Shown here one piece after another: positions 33,501 through 44,408 of a stretch of 64,000 nucleotides of DNA. Position 1 is the first letter of the stretch. Each line of letters opens with the position of its first letter. Origin of the DNA: Trametes villosa (lineage: Eukaryota; Basidiomycota; Agaricomycetes; Polyporales; Polyporaceae); assembly GCA_002964805.2 (NCBI GenBank), contig PUDQ02000033.1, forward strand, positions 558,001 to 622,000, given 5' to 3'. The notes beneath the pieces were generated by a model. That model was not told where the DNA came from, did not search any database, and saw only the letters and a list, made by a program, of their open reading frames with translations. The translations under genes and the position numbers were made by a program.

Positions 33501-34066
33501 GGGTAACCTGTGAGTATTGTTAGCATTGGGAATACCCAACGCATTTCTAACATCCCTCTAGCACCTCTGGTGAGAACATCGGAGACAGCGGTATCATTCA
33601 GGCATACCGCGCCTGGAAGGCTCAGTACGATGACGGCGTGGAGAGCGGCACAGAGTTCCTCCTTCCGGGGCTGAACTACACTCGGTGCGTCCCTATGTCT
33701 ATGATCATCTTGAAAACTCGCACTAACCAACTCCCTCGCAGTGACCAGCTGTTCTTCATCTCCTTTGCACGCGCTTGGGCCCAGAACATCAAGCCCGAGT
33801 CTGCTGTACGTATTTACCCGCTCTCCCGAATGGAGACCCTTTCTCATGACTGTCTTGCAGGTGGCTCGTGTACGGACTGACCCGCACTCGCCTAACCGGT
33901 ACCGTGTTGAAGGCACGGTGTCGAACCTGCCCGAGTTCGCGAAAGCGTTCAAGTGCTCGGCGAATGCCAGAGTAAGCCGGACTTCTCACCGTCTGCATGG
34001 GAAGCTTTTGCTGACGTTGCTTAACAGCTGAACCCGCCGCAGGAGAAGAGGTGTATCTTCTGGTAG
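30579..34066 (+). CDS. M13 zinc metallopeptidase (neprilysin/ECE-like), type II membrane protein
   Basis: Starts [21 protein letters not shown] short cytosolic tail is followed by one membrane helix ([20 protein letters not shown]) and a Thr/Ala-rich stalk. The ectodomain then begins with the M13 pattern [20 protein letters not shown]. The zinc site is HELTH in [20 protein letters not shown], and the third ligand and neighbouring Asp lie in [14 protein letters not shown]. The substrate segment [19 protein letters not shown] is interrupted by an intron. The end is [12 protein letters not shown] with TAG 34064-34066; CxxW is the conserved C-terminus of M13 enzymes. Oddity: an insert rich in Trp, Pro and Asp ([19 protein letters not shown], about 31890-31960). 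About 13 introns. Likely processes extracellular or vacuolar-lumen peptides. Confidence 0.93.
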
Positions 34067-34340
34067 GCATTGCTAGGCGGAGGATTGGGGGAGGAAAGCG
34101 TGTGTGTACGATGGACGATATCGTAACTGGAATATTTATGCATCTCAACTATCTGTGTCGACTATACACCTGTCGATCTTCAGACTCGTTGTGTGCCGCA
34201 CGAACTATACAGTATAGGTACACGAGTATCCGTATGTCATGAAGGAAGGTGAACAAGTCTGCCCGCCGAGTAGGTACGAGCGTCCACTACGTCATCGACT
34301 AGCACGGCCGATCGCGCTAAAGCGTCTGGTCAGAACCGTC

Positions 34341-35903
34341 ATGTCCTCTCCTCTTCCCCGGCTCGTCAACTCGCTATGGTCCCTCGCCTTTCGTCTACTC
34401 ACCGACCCTCGCTACTTTACGGCTCTCGCTGCACTGGTGGTCCTTGGTGATGCCGTCCTCACGCAACTCATCATCCGCTCTGTACCATGTCCGCAAGTGC
34501 TTCATCTTGTGCCGGGCTGTCTTGACACGCGTCCGCAGACACGGAGATCGACTGGGAGACGTACATGTACCAGCTCGAGCTGTACATGAAGGGAGAGAGG
34601 GACTATGCGCTGATCACAGGCCCTACGGGACCCATCGTGTACGTGGCAGCCGCTCTGTGCACTTTACTGTGACGGACTGACGGTGCTTGTGGGGGATAGA
34701 TACCCGGCTGGACACATCTATGTCCACCAGCTCCTATATACCCTCACCGACTCCGGAACGAATCTATGGAAAGGGCAGCAGACATACGCCGTGCTCTATG
34801 TCGCGTCGCTTGCCTTGACGGCAGCCATCTACAAACAGGCGGGGAGCATCCCGAACTGGGTGCTGCTGCTGCTCCCGCTTAGCAAGAGGCTACACTCGAT
34901 ATACGTGCTCAGGCTCTTCAATGACTGCTGGGCCGTAATAGCTGCACAAGCAGCCATTCTCGCCTTTGGACGCGGTTGGGATGTGGTTGGGATAGCTCTG
35001 CTTGGGTGCGTATGCAAATCCCGTTACCGCGTTGTGCATATACTTCGTTACTGACCAATGTTTCCTACAGTTGTGCGCTGTCAGTAAAGATGTGCGTGTT
35101 ACTATACGTACCGGGACTGCTCGTGATCCTCTTCCGGCGACGCGGGCTCCTCTCCACTATCCTCCACGTGCTCGCCCTTGGAGGGACCCAACTGGCTATC
35201 GGAGCCCCCTTCCTGCTGCAGTACCCCTGGTCGTACCTCAAAAACTCGTACGAGTTCTCCAGGGTGTTCCTCTTCCAGTGGACAGTCAACTGGCGCTTCC
35301 TGGGTGAAGAGCTCTTCCTGAGCCCGGCCTGGGCTCGCGGACTCTTGATAGCGCACGTCTCGACCCTCGCCCTCTTCGCGCTCTTCAAGTGGTGCCGGAG
35401 CGACGGCGGCGTGTGGCGGGTTCTAGACAGAGGTCTGCGGAGGCCGACGCGCGCCCCGAGCGTGGCACCACTGACGGCGGATTGTGAGACCCGCGCAACT
35501 CTACTTAAGTGCGCGCACGGGGCCCTGACGCGCTTCCCTTCCAGATGTGACGACCGTCCTGTACACCTCGAACCTGATCGGCATCCTCTTCGCCCGATCG
35601 CTCCATTACCAGTTCTACTCGTGGTACGCGATGCAGCTGCCGTTCCTGGCGTGGAGGACGCGGTACCCGGTGCCTGCAAAGTACGTCCGTCTTCGCGTGT
35701 GCCTGTCCTCACCGGAGAGCTCACTCTAGATTATTAGACTGGTGCTGCTCCTCGCGATCGAGTACGCCTGGAACGTCTACCCCTCGACCTCGATGTCGTC
35801 GGCCGTCTTGCTGGTCGCGAACGCCGCCCTCGTGTTGGGCCTGTGGTTTGGATATGCGGAAGGGAGGGTGGCTTTCCAAGCCAGCACATCGAAATCGGAC
35901 TAG
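34341..35903 (+). CDS. ALG3: Dol-P-Man:Man5GlcNAc2-PP-Dol alpha-1,3-mannosyltransferase
   Basis: ER membrane enzyme that adds the sixth mannose, the first lumenal one, to the N-glycan precursor. Starts [20 protein letters not shown] at ATG 34341. The second exon carries the catalytic-loop signature [20 protein letters not shown] and [18 protein letters not shown], with acidic residues expected for GT-C enzymes. Helices follow ([51 protein letters not shown]), then [40 protein letters not shown], and [19 protein letters not shown], all diagnostic for ALG3. It ends [15 protein letters not shown] with a stop at 35901-35903, so there is no obvious KKXX signal. Five introns. Confidence 0.95.
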
Positions 35904-35972
35904 ATGCAGCATATCCAAGCAATCACACTACTACTGTACAACATATACACTCTACCCTGGTGCCTCAGAGCA

Positions 35973-36000
35973 CCCTCAAACCCTCAAACCCTCAAACCCT
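35973..36000. repeat. Short tandem repeat (CCCTCAAA)3.5
   Basis: Three perfect CCCTCAAA units plus CCCT, lying at the convergent 3' ends of ALG3 and the MFS gene. The MFS stop codon (35992-35994) falls inside the third unit, so the repeat is in its 3' UTR and last codons. It does not match the TTAGGG-type telomere repeat. Confidence 0.85.
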
Positions 36001-37834
36001 GTGTCTCCACCGCCTCCACAAGAACAGCGCCGCGCCGCACGCGAGCAGCGACGTGGCCGTGCCGACCCAGAACGTCGCGCGCCAGCACTCGACGCCGGTG
36101 CACGCGTTCTCCCCGGGGGGCACGTGCCGCGCGGCGACGAACGCGTAGATGTACGAGAAGACGGTCGTGCCGACGAACGCGGTGTACGAGATGATGCCGA
36201 AGTTGCGGCCGAGGTTGGGGAGCCCCCAGATCGAGGACAGCACGCCCGGGCTGCGTAGGAAGGTTAGACCACAGGTGGCGCTACGGAGATGCGCAGGAAG
36301 ATGCTCACAGCACTGTGAATGTTGCACCGTATGCGATGCCCGTCCCGACGCTGGTATGGTTGATTAGAATCGGAACGCTAAGGATAGTGCATCCTGCGTG
36401 CAGCCTACCTGAGCGGCCAGACGGCCTCTTGCGTCCGCACACCGAGCTCGAGCCACGTGAACGTAGCCGCGAGGACAAGTGCTGCCCCGAGCACGAACAC
36501 GACACGACTCGCGTGCCGCTTCCGAGAAAACGCCCACACGCCATCGAGGTAGGATGCGACAGGGGCGAGCACATCCGCGATCGGCCCGATGAGCAGGCGC
36601 GAGATCGTGTTGAAGAACGAGAGGAGGCGGACTTGCGTGGCGACGTTCGCGCTCGTGTTTGAGGAAGAGGCGGACGGGAGGGATAGCACGATGGTGCCGA
36701 GGTTCGAGACGACCATCTCCGCCTGGCGTGAATGGTGTGTAAGTCCTGTATCTACAGCAGGGCACAAGAAAGGACGTACTGCGCCGACAACGAGAAGCAT
36801 CCATAACGCGAGGACCCAGAAGTAAGGGTCCTTGAAGAGGTCGAGCGTACTACCGTGCTGCGGCTCCGGCACGGCAACGACGTGTACCATGACAGAGTCT
36901 TTCGGTTTCGGCGTACTTGAGCTAGAATCGGCAAGCAACGGCTCCGCCTCCTCCAGCGCATTCAGCGATTCCGCGTCTACACTTCGGCCTTCACCTAACC
37001 CAGCCGAAGCATCCGCAGTTTCCTGGCGCGGGACGGGGTTCGCATAGAATATCAGTGTGCTGATGAGATGCACCACCCCAGTGAGCGCAGACATGAACCC
37101 GAAGAACGCCGCTGCGTCCAGGGCCTGGCCGGGCGCGGTGAAATACCTCGAGGCAACGACGGATAGGAAGAACGGCGACAGCCCGAAGATGGACATGCTC
37201 GTCCCAGAGGCGATGCCGATGTATTTCGGGAAGGTCTTCGTTGCCGCGAAGACGAGCGAAAAGTATCTGCAGGACGTGCTGTGAATACAGGATCACCTCA
37301 GTCCAGCCATCTAGGGACTCACGAGCAGACGGTGGCCAGCCCGATCATCCCGAAGTACAGGACGAGCAGACGAAAAGCGCCTGCGGGTGCATGGGAGATG
37401 TCCGGGGGCGTCTGGGCGATTACTCGCGCGAAGAGGCCGAATCCGAGGGCGTTGAGGAGGCATGCTGCAAGCGAACACGACCATGGCCCGTAGCGGTCGA
37501 TAGCCTTGCCCACGAGAGCCGCAAAGGGATATTGACCGGCCATACCCCTGATATATTTTCGATGAGCTCTCTGCATATACACATGTGCATATGCATATTT
37601 CTCTTACGCCAATGCGATCGTTGTCAGTTGTGGTTGGCTCAGCTTAAGCTTCTCGACAAGCGCGGGTGCTATGAGTGGGAAGCTGTACACGCCCCCGGCG
37701 CATATCCTGTAACAGGGAGCAGTTACGACGCGTCCGAGTAGTAATGCAAACGTTAAATGGACGCACGCGTTCGCAGCCACCGCGGAGCATACGAGGATGG
37801 GCCGAATACGGCTGGCTCTGGCGCTGACTCGCAT
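35992..37834 (-). CDS. MFS transporter, nodulin-like / Mch1-like
   Basis: Twelve-helix transporter of the Major Facilitator Superfamily. The ATG at 37834 starts MRVSARASRIRPILVCSAVA. The first half includes CAGGVYSFPLIAPALVEKLK, GQYPFAALVGKAIDRYGPWS and FKTFPKYIGIASGTSMSIFG (the TFPKYIG segment is nodulin-like). A cytosolic loop (SAGLGEGRSVDAESLNALEE) precedes the second half: DLFKDPYFWVLALWMLLVV, FFNTISRLLIGPIADVLAPV, and LSSIWGLPNLGRNFGIISYT. It ends LFLWRRWRHRV. The WGxxNxGRNFGI segment matches Mch1, a vacuolar monocarboxylate-transporter-like protein of unknown substrate. Whether an intron splits the first helix pair near 37730 is unclear. The gene converges on ALG3 with only 88 bases between stops. 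Confidence 0.83.
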
Positions 37835-38869
37835 TTCGCGTTCATGCAATGGTAGAGCGAGGAGTCCTAGCCTGTCCTACGCCGAGGTTGATGCTGAGAC
37901 AGTGCGTAGGGTGTGGCGTCGCCCTACCAGGTGCGGTGAGCTTGAGACGAGGTGGGATGAGTCGTTCCAGGAGGAGGTGGGACAAGTCGGAAAGAGCAGT
38001 TCCCCGCATGCCCAGTGCTGTGTCCCCGATGCCGGCGGCCCGGCGTCCAAAGTGAACGCCGCGGCGAACGGCCTTTGCTTCTGGCCACAGTCCTCTTGCC
38101 ATCGAGCCGTACCTCAGCTGATCCAGACTCTGGCGTCGCAGGACCACGAAGTCCAATGAAGTTCCTGGCTGGCTGGCAACTCTAGCAAGGATGTGTGCTC
38201 TGCCACAGTGACCAGTCATTACCAACGCCCCCATCACGGGCGTGTACTTGAGCGCATCGCTGGGCGATGCCGCTAAGCTTCATCAGACAAGTGAGTATCG
38301 TGACCATGATGCATGCAATACGGTCTGATTGAAGCGGCTGTTTCGGGGACAGATTGCATCCTATGCATTGACGGAGTATGAGCTTTGGAAACCCAACTAG
38401 TTGCGTAGGCAGCACGAAGAGAACCCCTCCAGTATCCGCTGCGAAGCCTACGCCAAGAACGCCCCGCACTGAACACATGGTGTCTGAATGGTCGATCGCC
38501 GAGAGAGCGTGGTGGAGGACACGGTGGTGGGACCATAGAAACGAATTGATCGACTTCGGTCGTCACCGTGGCTGTTTCAGGCGACGGCGGCAAGCGCGGG
38601 CGATGCACCGGTGCGCGCGTTTGGTACTTAGGGCCGCCGCGCGTGTTTCTCCTCGAGCTTCCCGCTTTCCCTTCCTTTGCTCTCCCCTTTCCCTTTCTTT
38701 TTTTCCCTTTCCCCTCGCGGCCACTTGCTTGACGCATTGTCGGACAGGACTCCGGACACGGTATCTGGTACTTATACTCGTGTTGGCCCAAGAACCTGAT
38801 CAACGATCACCACCGTCGACCGGTCTCCAATCCTTCATACCCACTCTGCGTACCGCTTGTGAGCCCGCC
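37835..38869. other. Intergenic region, no gene recognised
   Basis: About 1 kb between divergent genes (MFS gene and a four-helix membrane protein). The last part (38650-38715) is a strong pyrimidine tract of CCCTTTC type, likely core promoter or leader of the right-hand gene. Open frames on both strands lack family features. Confidence 0.5.
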
Positions 38870-40296
38870 ATGGCCAACTCTCTTTCAGCGTATCGTTATT
38901 CTTCTTTTGGTATGTCGGGTTCTTGCTAGAGGAGGTATGGGGTAACTAACGCACGGCTTTCAGGTATCTTCATTCTCTGCAATGCTGTAGTATGCTGCGT
39001 CTCTGTATGGAATCTGGCAATGGCCCAATCAATAGGCCGGGATCGTAAGCACCATCCTGCTGTATGCCTCTGTAACCAGCTAACGTGCTTTCCAGCACTC
39101 ATCGACGCATACATGATAGCGATTAGCGCGCTCGGCCTATTATTTATCTTCCCTGTGTGCGTATGCCTCTAAAGTGAATGACTCTGCAGGCTAAAACTAA
39201 GGTTGTAGGATGTGCATCGACCTCCTACGCAAGAATTCTCTTGTTGGTCGGGTGTGGTTCGAATGCGTATGGGTCGGCCTGTTCTGTATCCTGGAACTGG
39301 GTATGTGTAACACATCTTCGAGGGGCAGGTCAACTTGACTGATGTTCGCTACAGCCGGTGCAGCCGCTATTACCGCCATGTTGCCCAACCTCATGTGCAG
39401 CGTTATAGGTCAGTCTATTTTGACCCTGCGTGACCACATTTTTGATCTGTTCCTCAAGTGAATATTTTCCAACCTTCATCCTGCACATCAACCAAGGTTC
39501 TTCTCGCGTTCTCTTGGATCGGGGCCATAAATCGTAAGGCCCTCACACAGCTTCTGCAAAGCGTTTTACTGACCCTGGCGCAGTGTTGGTCTACTTCTGC
39601 ATCCTGATGGTCAGCACCATCATGCATTTGAAGGACGACCCTCAGGTTTGGTCCGGAAACACGCGAATGTATCCTTGGTACAGAGTGCGCGAAGCTCTCC
39701 CCAGCGGCCGACCATCCCCCGTCACGACATGGTCCAAGCCTCCCGTCCCCTCCGCCGCCCCCCAAATCCGCCTACCCGCCGACCTCTCCCGGCGGTCAAG
39801 CACGCGCAGCTCGACGTTCGACAACGAGAAGTTCTCGGCCGCGCCCAAGCTCACGCCGATGACGTCGAACAAGTCCGCGCGGATCCTGCAGAGCGCGTGG
39901 ATCTCCGCGACGGTCACGCCCGCGTCCCCGCGCTCCGGCGGCTCGTCCGAGTACGGCACGTCCTCGTCCGACCTCACGTCCACGCCGACGGGCATCCCGC
40001 CCTCCGCGCACTACGTCCCGTACTCGTCCACCATCAAGCCGTCGCCGCTCGGCAGCGGCGTCCCGCCGCGCTCCAGCTCGCTCTCCGCAACGTTCGGGCA
40101 CCCGCCAGGGAGCGCCGTCGCGCAGACGCCCGCCCGCAAGGGCAGCCTGCGCTCCGCGCTCCCGTCCTCACCGCAGCCGCCGTCGTCTATGGGCCGGAAA
40201 AACAGCTCGTCTGGTCCGCGACCGAAGTCGAAGCGCAAGTCAAACCGTCCGCCCCCGCTGGACATGACGAGGCTGCACAGCACGTATGGCCGGTGA
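38870..40296 (+). CDS. Four-helix (MARVEL-like) membrane protein with long Ser/Pro-rich tail (copy a)
   Basis: Starts MANSLSAYRYSSFG in good context (GCCATGG) after a CT-rich leader. Small exons each carry roughly one membrane helix: IFILCNAVVCCVSVWNLAMA, YMIAISALGLLFIFPV, FECVWVGLFCILELAGAAAI, and NLLVYFCILMVSTIMHLKDD. A cytosolic tail of about 200 residues follows, rich in Ser, Pro and Thr (RRSSTRSSTF, SSSMGRKNSSS-like runs) and ending RPPPLDMTRLHSTYGR. Just after helix 4 comes DPQVWSGNTRMYPWYR; the second copy has a related PDVWTTSVRTVPWF. Layout resembles fungal MARVEL-domain proteins, but function is unknown and the assignment rests on topology. Confidence 0.75.
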
Positions 40297-40729
40297 GGCA
40301 GCTAGGTCGCGAGGCGACCCGGCTTGGGAATGCTCTGTTGTATAACAGGGTCGCCGCGCGATCCTGCCGTGTTTGCGAGCGCGATGGACGCTGTCGGGAT
40401 GTGTATCGTGTTGTACTATTACTGCTACTACGAGTACTATGGCGCCTTATGGCGGTGTACGAGAGGCGGAGCTGCTATGGCTTCCAAATTGATACCTTTC
40501 ATGCCTCAAACAACCCTCGGTGTGTGCGCTGTTCACGATTGTACCCTTGAGGATGTCTATGATGAAAGTCTGGATGAGAGGCAACTAAAGAGTGTCATGT
40601 CGGAATTTCCTCAATACGACGCCTCAATATCAGATATTTGCAGCTTCGCACAGCGTGCACAATGTTTCTTTCGAGGTACGCAAGTACCCCGACCTACCGC
40701 GACTGCAAGCATGAGAGGATCAAGCAAAA
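40297..40729. other. Intergenic region between copy-a gene and U6
   Basis: Contains the 3' UTR of the upstream gene and sequence downstream of U6. The plus-strand frame 40324-40797 runs into the U6 gene and was not called. No convincing B-box was seen downstream of U6. Confidence 0.4.
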
Positions 40730-40790
40730 TAAATATTGAGACCCGTAGGTCTACCACTCCGGGAAAGCGTGTCATCCTTGTGCAGGGGCC

Positions 40791-40821
<31 letters not shown>

Positions 40822-40845
40822 TTCGTATGTCACCCCGAAGGGGAC
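40730..40845 (-). ncRNA. U6 spliceosomal snRNA
   Basis: On the minus strand the gene begins with a 5' stem-loop (GTCCCC TTC GGGG) followed by the invariant U6 core. The core includes AATTGGAACGATACAGAGAA (ACAGAGA box), GATTAGCATGGCCCCTGCAC (AGC triad region) and AAGGATGACACGC. After the internal stem-loop comes TTTCCCGGAGTGG, then a short 3' part, and the first TTTT run (40726-40729 on the complement) gives the Pol III stop. Mature length is about 105-115 nt. No intron interrupts the core, unlike U6 genes of some other fungi. The exact 3' end is uncertain by about 10 bases. Confidence 0.95.
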
Positions 40846-41613
40846 ATCAACAGGCCAGGACGACAGTGCGGTAAGAACGAGCAATTGCGTATTGCTCTCG
40901 CTGCGGGTGGTACGCAAGCAAGAGGCCGTCCGACTCCCGAATTGATGAACGCGGCGAGCGCGGGCGCCAGCGCGTCGGGTCGCGTGCGATCGCCACCAAG
41001 GCGTCGGGCGGCAGACCGGATCGACTGCTCTTCGACGAGGCCACCATGTCCGCGGTACCAATCACGACTGCGTCCCTCCCATGCACTCTCCGGGCCAAGG
41101 GATGACTTACACACGACGTACAACGCATCACAGCATCAAGAGCCGGAGTGAACAAGTACAAGGGACAAGCGCCAGCCGTTATTTGCTCACCGACCGCTAA
41201 GTAAAGCCTTATTGTTCTCCCCCGTGCCATTGTCTTCCGCCAACCGCCCGCCCCGCATTAAAAGAACTATGGGCTGGCCGGAGCTTTTGCTGCGTGGCCC
41301 CGGGGGTCCATCGACTGCTTTAGACTGCTGCTTGCTTTGCATTCCACGCTCCATAGACCGCGCTCTGCCCGAGTCCGTGGCTTCACCCTTCCCGACAGCC
41401 TTTAACTTGAACTGCCCGGGCCCCTCCATTGCCCCTTAGTCCCACTACTTGCTCTCGCTCTCGCCGTTTCCTTTGCGCACGCAGGCCCTCTCGACCGCCC
41501 TTCGAGTTCTCTCCTTGCTGCCTACGTGTTATACTGCTCGCTTTCCGCCACGCTCCGCCTACGACATCTGACGCGCTCCTTGCCGCCACACCCTATCGTT
41601 TATTGCCTGCATA
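40846..41613. promoter_or_regulatory. Divergent region U6 / four-helix protein copy b
   Basis: About 770 bases holding the Pol III promoter of U6 and the Pol II promoter of the right-hand gene. No TATA box is evident about 25-30 bases before U6. An ATTAAAAG stretch near 41258 and a CT-rich leader at 41445-41600 precede the right-hand gene. Confidence 0.4.
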
Positions 41614-43127
41614 ATGTTTGGACACATGCCATCCTCGCCATGTGTGACGCGGAACCCGTTCATCGTGCTCCGATTCGTCCTGTTCGGTGAGTGCGCGTCG
41701 TATTCTGAAGGCGGGGGGTAGTACTGAACCATCTGGGCAGCTATTCTAGTCTACGTTAATATCCTCACGATTGGCTTCGCGGCGTGGAACTTGTCGGTCC
41801 TGAAGACCCTGGGTGGCCAAGGTGAGTTATTCAGCTACCCGTTCTGGAGCTCGAGTATTGACGGATCGTCTAGCGCTCGGCGCCCCCACATTCGTGGTCT
41901 TCAACGCATGCATCATGCTCGCGCTTCTGGCATTGTAAGCTGATCCCACCGCTGCTGTGCAACTTGTCCTGACGTCTCTCGATCTCTCTTCCAGCTGCCT
42001 CGTTTCGGCGTGGTACTCCATCAATGCCTTCGACAAAGTCCGCAATGAGTGTGGATGGACCGCGTTCGTATCGGTGCTGCAGCTCGCAAGTTCCATCGAC
42101 ATCACGATTTCTGGGCCGCCAACCCTCTGCCAGGGCCTCAGCATCCTCGCGTGCGCGTCGTCTTCGCTCACCGTAGCTCTTTCCTGGGTATCCAGCACCA
42201 TGCGTATGTCGTTTGATCCATCGTCTTTACGTCTGCGTACTCACAACTCCTGCAGTGCTTCTGTACTCCTTCTCCCTCATGACCACTGCCATCGCGCATA
42301 TGAACGTGATCCCCGACGTCTGGACCACCTCCGTCCGCACGGTCCCCTGGTTCGTCGCCCCCTCCGACACCGTCGAGGCGCAGCGGCCCTCAGCGTCCCT
42401 CGAGGAGAAGCGCCGCTACTCGGACGTCTTCGCCTCCAAGCGCTCCACCCCGCACTTCCCCACGCCCATCTTCGAGCAGCACGCGAAGGCTCTCCCGCTC
42501 TCCCCCAAGTCCGTGTCCTCGCCTTCCTCGCCCTCCTCTCCCGCGCCGGAGTCGCCCACGACGCCCGCCCTCTGGGGGTCGCGCCGCAGCTCCGTCGACG
42601 AGGTGCCCCCGCCGTCGAAGCGCACGACGTGGACGAGCCGCGTGTTCAGCGGCGCGCTCGCGCACAAGTGCAGCACGGAGAGCATGCGCCCCGGCTGGGC
42701 GAAGTCCGGCGCGGGCGGCCGCCGCGGCGTCGCCCAGCCGTTCGCAGCTCCGCGCGCCGCCCCGCGCCAGCTCGTCCTCCCGACGGTCCGTCCGCTGCGC
42801 ACGATGAAGCTCAAGTCGTGCTGGAGCCCGTCGAGCACCCTCGCCTCCCCCCCGCCCCCGCCCTCGCTGCCGCCCAAGGCGCGCGTCGGCGGTGGATATG
42901 GCGGGGCGCCGCCGCGGCTGTCGGGGGCGGCGCTGTCGCCGACGAGCACGTTCTACATCGACCTGGAGCGCGACGCGGCGGTGGTGCGTGTCGGTGCGCC
43001 CGCGCCGGCGCTGCGCCCGGTGTCGTACGACATGTTCCCGCAGGACGTGGGCGACCCGGACATGCCCGTCACGCGCTCGCAGCCGTCGACGTGGATCCGT
43101 GCGCACAGCCCCGCGTCGTCGCGGTGA
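41614..43127 (+). CDS. Four-helix (MARVEL-like) membrane protein with long Ser/Pro-rich tail (copy b)
   Basis: Starts MFGHMPSSPCVTRNPFIVLR. Helices are carried by small exons: AILVYVNILTIGFAAWNLSV, APTFVVFNACIMLALLAL, CLVSAWYSINAFDKVRNECG, and LLYSFSLMTTAIAHMNVIPD. The post-helix segment PDVWTTSVRTVPWF parallels PQVWSGNTRMYPWY of copy a. The tail (about 270 residues) is Pro/Ser-rich (SSPSSPSSPAPESPTTP, TLASPPPPPSLPP) and ends STWIRAHSPASSR with a stop at 43125-43127. One exon in the 41990-42200 stretch (FVSVLQLASSIDITISGPPT) does not look like a membrane helix and may be partly intron. Function unknown. Confidence 0.75.
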
Positions 43128-43605
43128 GCCGCTACACCTCCCACTACCTTCCATTCTCCGCGCGTTGTACGCTGCACGACGTTGTTGCATGTTGCACCCT
43201 TCCGACGCGCCTGAGCGCGTCTGCGAGGGCGGACGCTTGTCGTTCCGTTGAGACGCTGTGCCGCGCACGCCTTCCCTTGCCCCTTGCTTTCCTTCTGTAT
43301 CGCTAGCCGACCTCCCCCGTTTCTTTGGGCTCTTTGGTTCTCGGACTTGGATGCATGGATCCTCGGACTGTAGTATAGAGCACTCACACACTGTAGCTAG
43401 TAGTAGCGGTATCTCTCCCCCGACCGCTGTATCGTTGGCATTGTACATAGCATCTAATGTATTCAAGATCGTGGACTGGTATACTGGTATATCGTGCGTG
43501 GTGGAGCGTAGGATGAAGAAGAAAGCGTGAAGTACAGCAGAAAGCAAGAAACTAATGGAACACGAGGTAGAAGTAGAGGTCAGCACGTCCGGGTCTGTGT
43601 GAGTC
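43128..43605. other. Convergent 3' spacer
   Basis: About 480 bases between convergent stops of copy b and the proton channel gene. It should hold both 3' UTRs. Several TAGTAGTAG/TATACTGGTAT-like low-complexity bits but no gene. Confidence 0.45.
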
Positions 43606-44408
43606 TTATAATTCGTCGCGAGTCGCCTCGGGCCCCTGCAGATATGTAATGCGCGCTCTGAGCTCTTGGTTCTCTTGCCGCACGGTGTGCAAGGATGCAA
43701 GCGCATCTTGGAGTTGTTTGCGGGTCTCGATGAGCTCTTCAGCTTGTCGCTCGTCAAGTTCTCCCGCGCTGACGGCGATACCTGACGGACAGATTGAGCC
43801 GTTTATGTAGCAAAGCTTGGCCGCAATCCACAGCATAGCCTACCTTGCACGAGCTTGACGAGACGCCAGAGACGCAGAATGACAAGCAACGACGCAAGCT
43901 CCCTCTCGCGCCCGCGCAGCGCGACCTCGAGCATAAACGTTGTCAGGATGACGAGCGCGTCGAAACAGTGAAGCGCGGCGTGCACGACGGGGCCGGCGGG
44001 GTTGTAGTACTGCGGGCCGAGCGCCCAGAGCGTAAACGGAATCTCGGCGAGGAAGAGGGTGGTGATGACGAGGGAGACGTTGGCGAGGATGTTGAGCCAC
44101 AGCGGGGTGTCGGGACCCTCGATGGGCGTACAATCGTCGGAGAGGAAGGTGTAGGCGAGGTCGGCGAGCACGCAGACGGAGTCGATCAGTACCTGTCGGT
44201 ATTTCGGTCAGATAATCTGTTTGGCAGATCGAGACGTAGTACGAACGAGCGCGATGACAGTGTAGTGCAGCGGGGTCGATTCGAGGAGCTCGGCGGTGCG
44301 GATCTTTGCCCGCTGGTACGTGCTCTTCTCGGAGCGGCTTTGCGCTTCCAGTGACTCTCCATCATTGTAGTTGGATGCCGACGGCAGCAGGAGGTCTCGC
44401 TCAGACAT
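43606..44408 (-). CDS. Voltage-gated proton channel, Hv1/HVCN1 type
   Basis: Stand-alone voltage-sensor domain that passes protons out of the cell. Starts MSERDLLLPSASNYNDGESL at ATG 44408. S1 is HYTVIALVLIDSVCVLADLA, in which LID carries the Asp of the selectivity filter. S2 is LFLAEIPFTLWALG with a conserved Glu. S3 is HCFDALVILTTFMLE with the conserved Asp. S4 is LLVILRLWRLVKLVQG, with the RxxRxxK charge ladder and the RLWR core typical of Hv1. A C-terminal coiled coil (RQAEELIETRKQLQDALASL, VRQENQELRARITYL) is the usual dimerisation helix. Intron 1 splits at ALV with donor GTTCGT. About 230 residues, no pore domain. The last four residues are RDEL. Confidence 0.9.

Noticed and set aside
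35973..36000. Possible telomere-like repeat
   Set aside because: The unit CCCTCAAA does not match TTAGGG-type repeats, has only 3.5 copies and lies between two normal genes.
37810..37900. tRNA-like stretch with TGGTAGAGC
   Set aside because: A D-arm (GTTC..GAGC) can be drawn, but no matching anticodon stem or T arm follows. The stretch includes the start of the MFS gene.
42390..43757. 455-codon minus-strand frame opposite the four-helix protein copy b
   Set aside because: Arg/Gly/Ala-rich shadow of the Ser/Pro-rich tail exon; no family features or splice logic.
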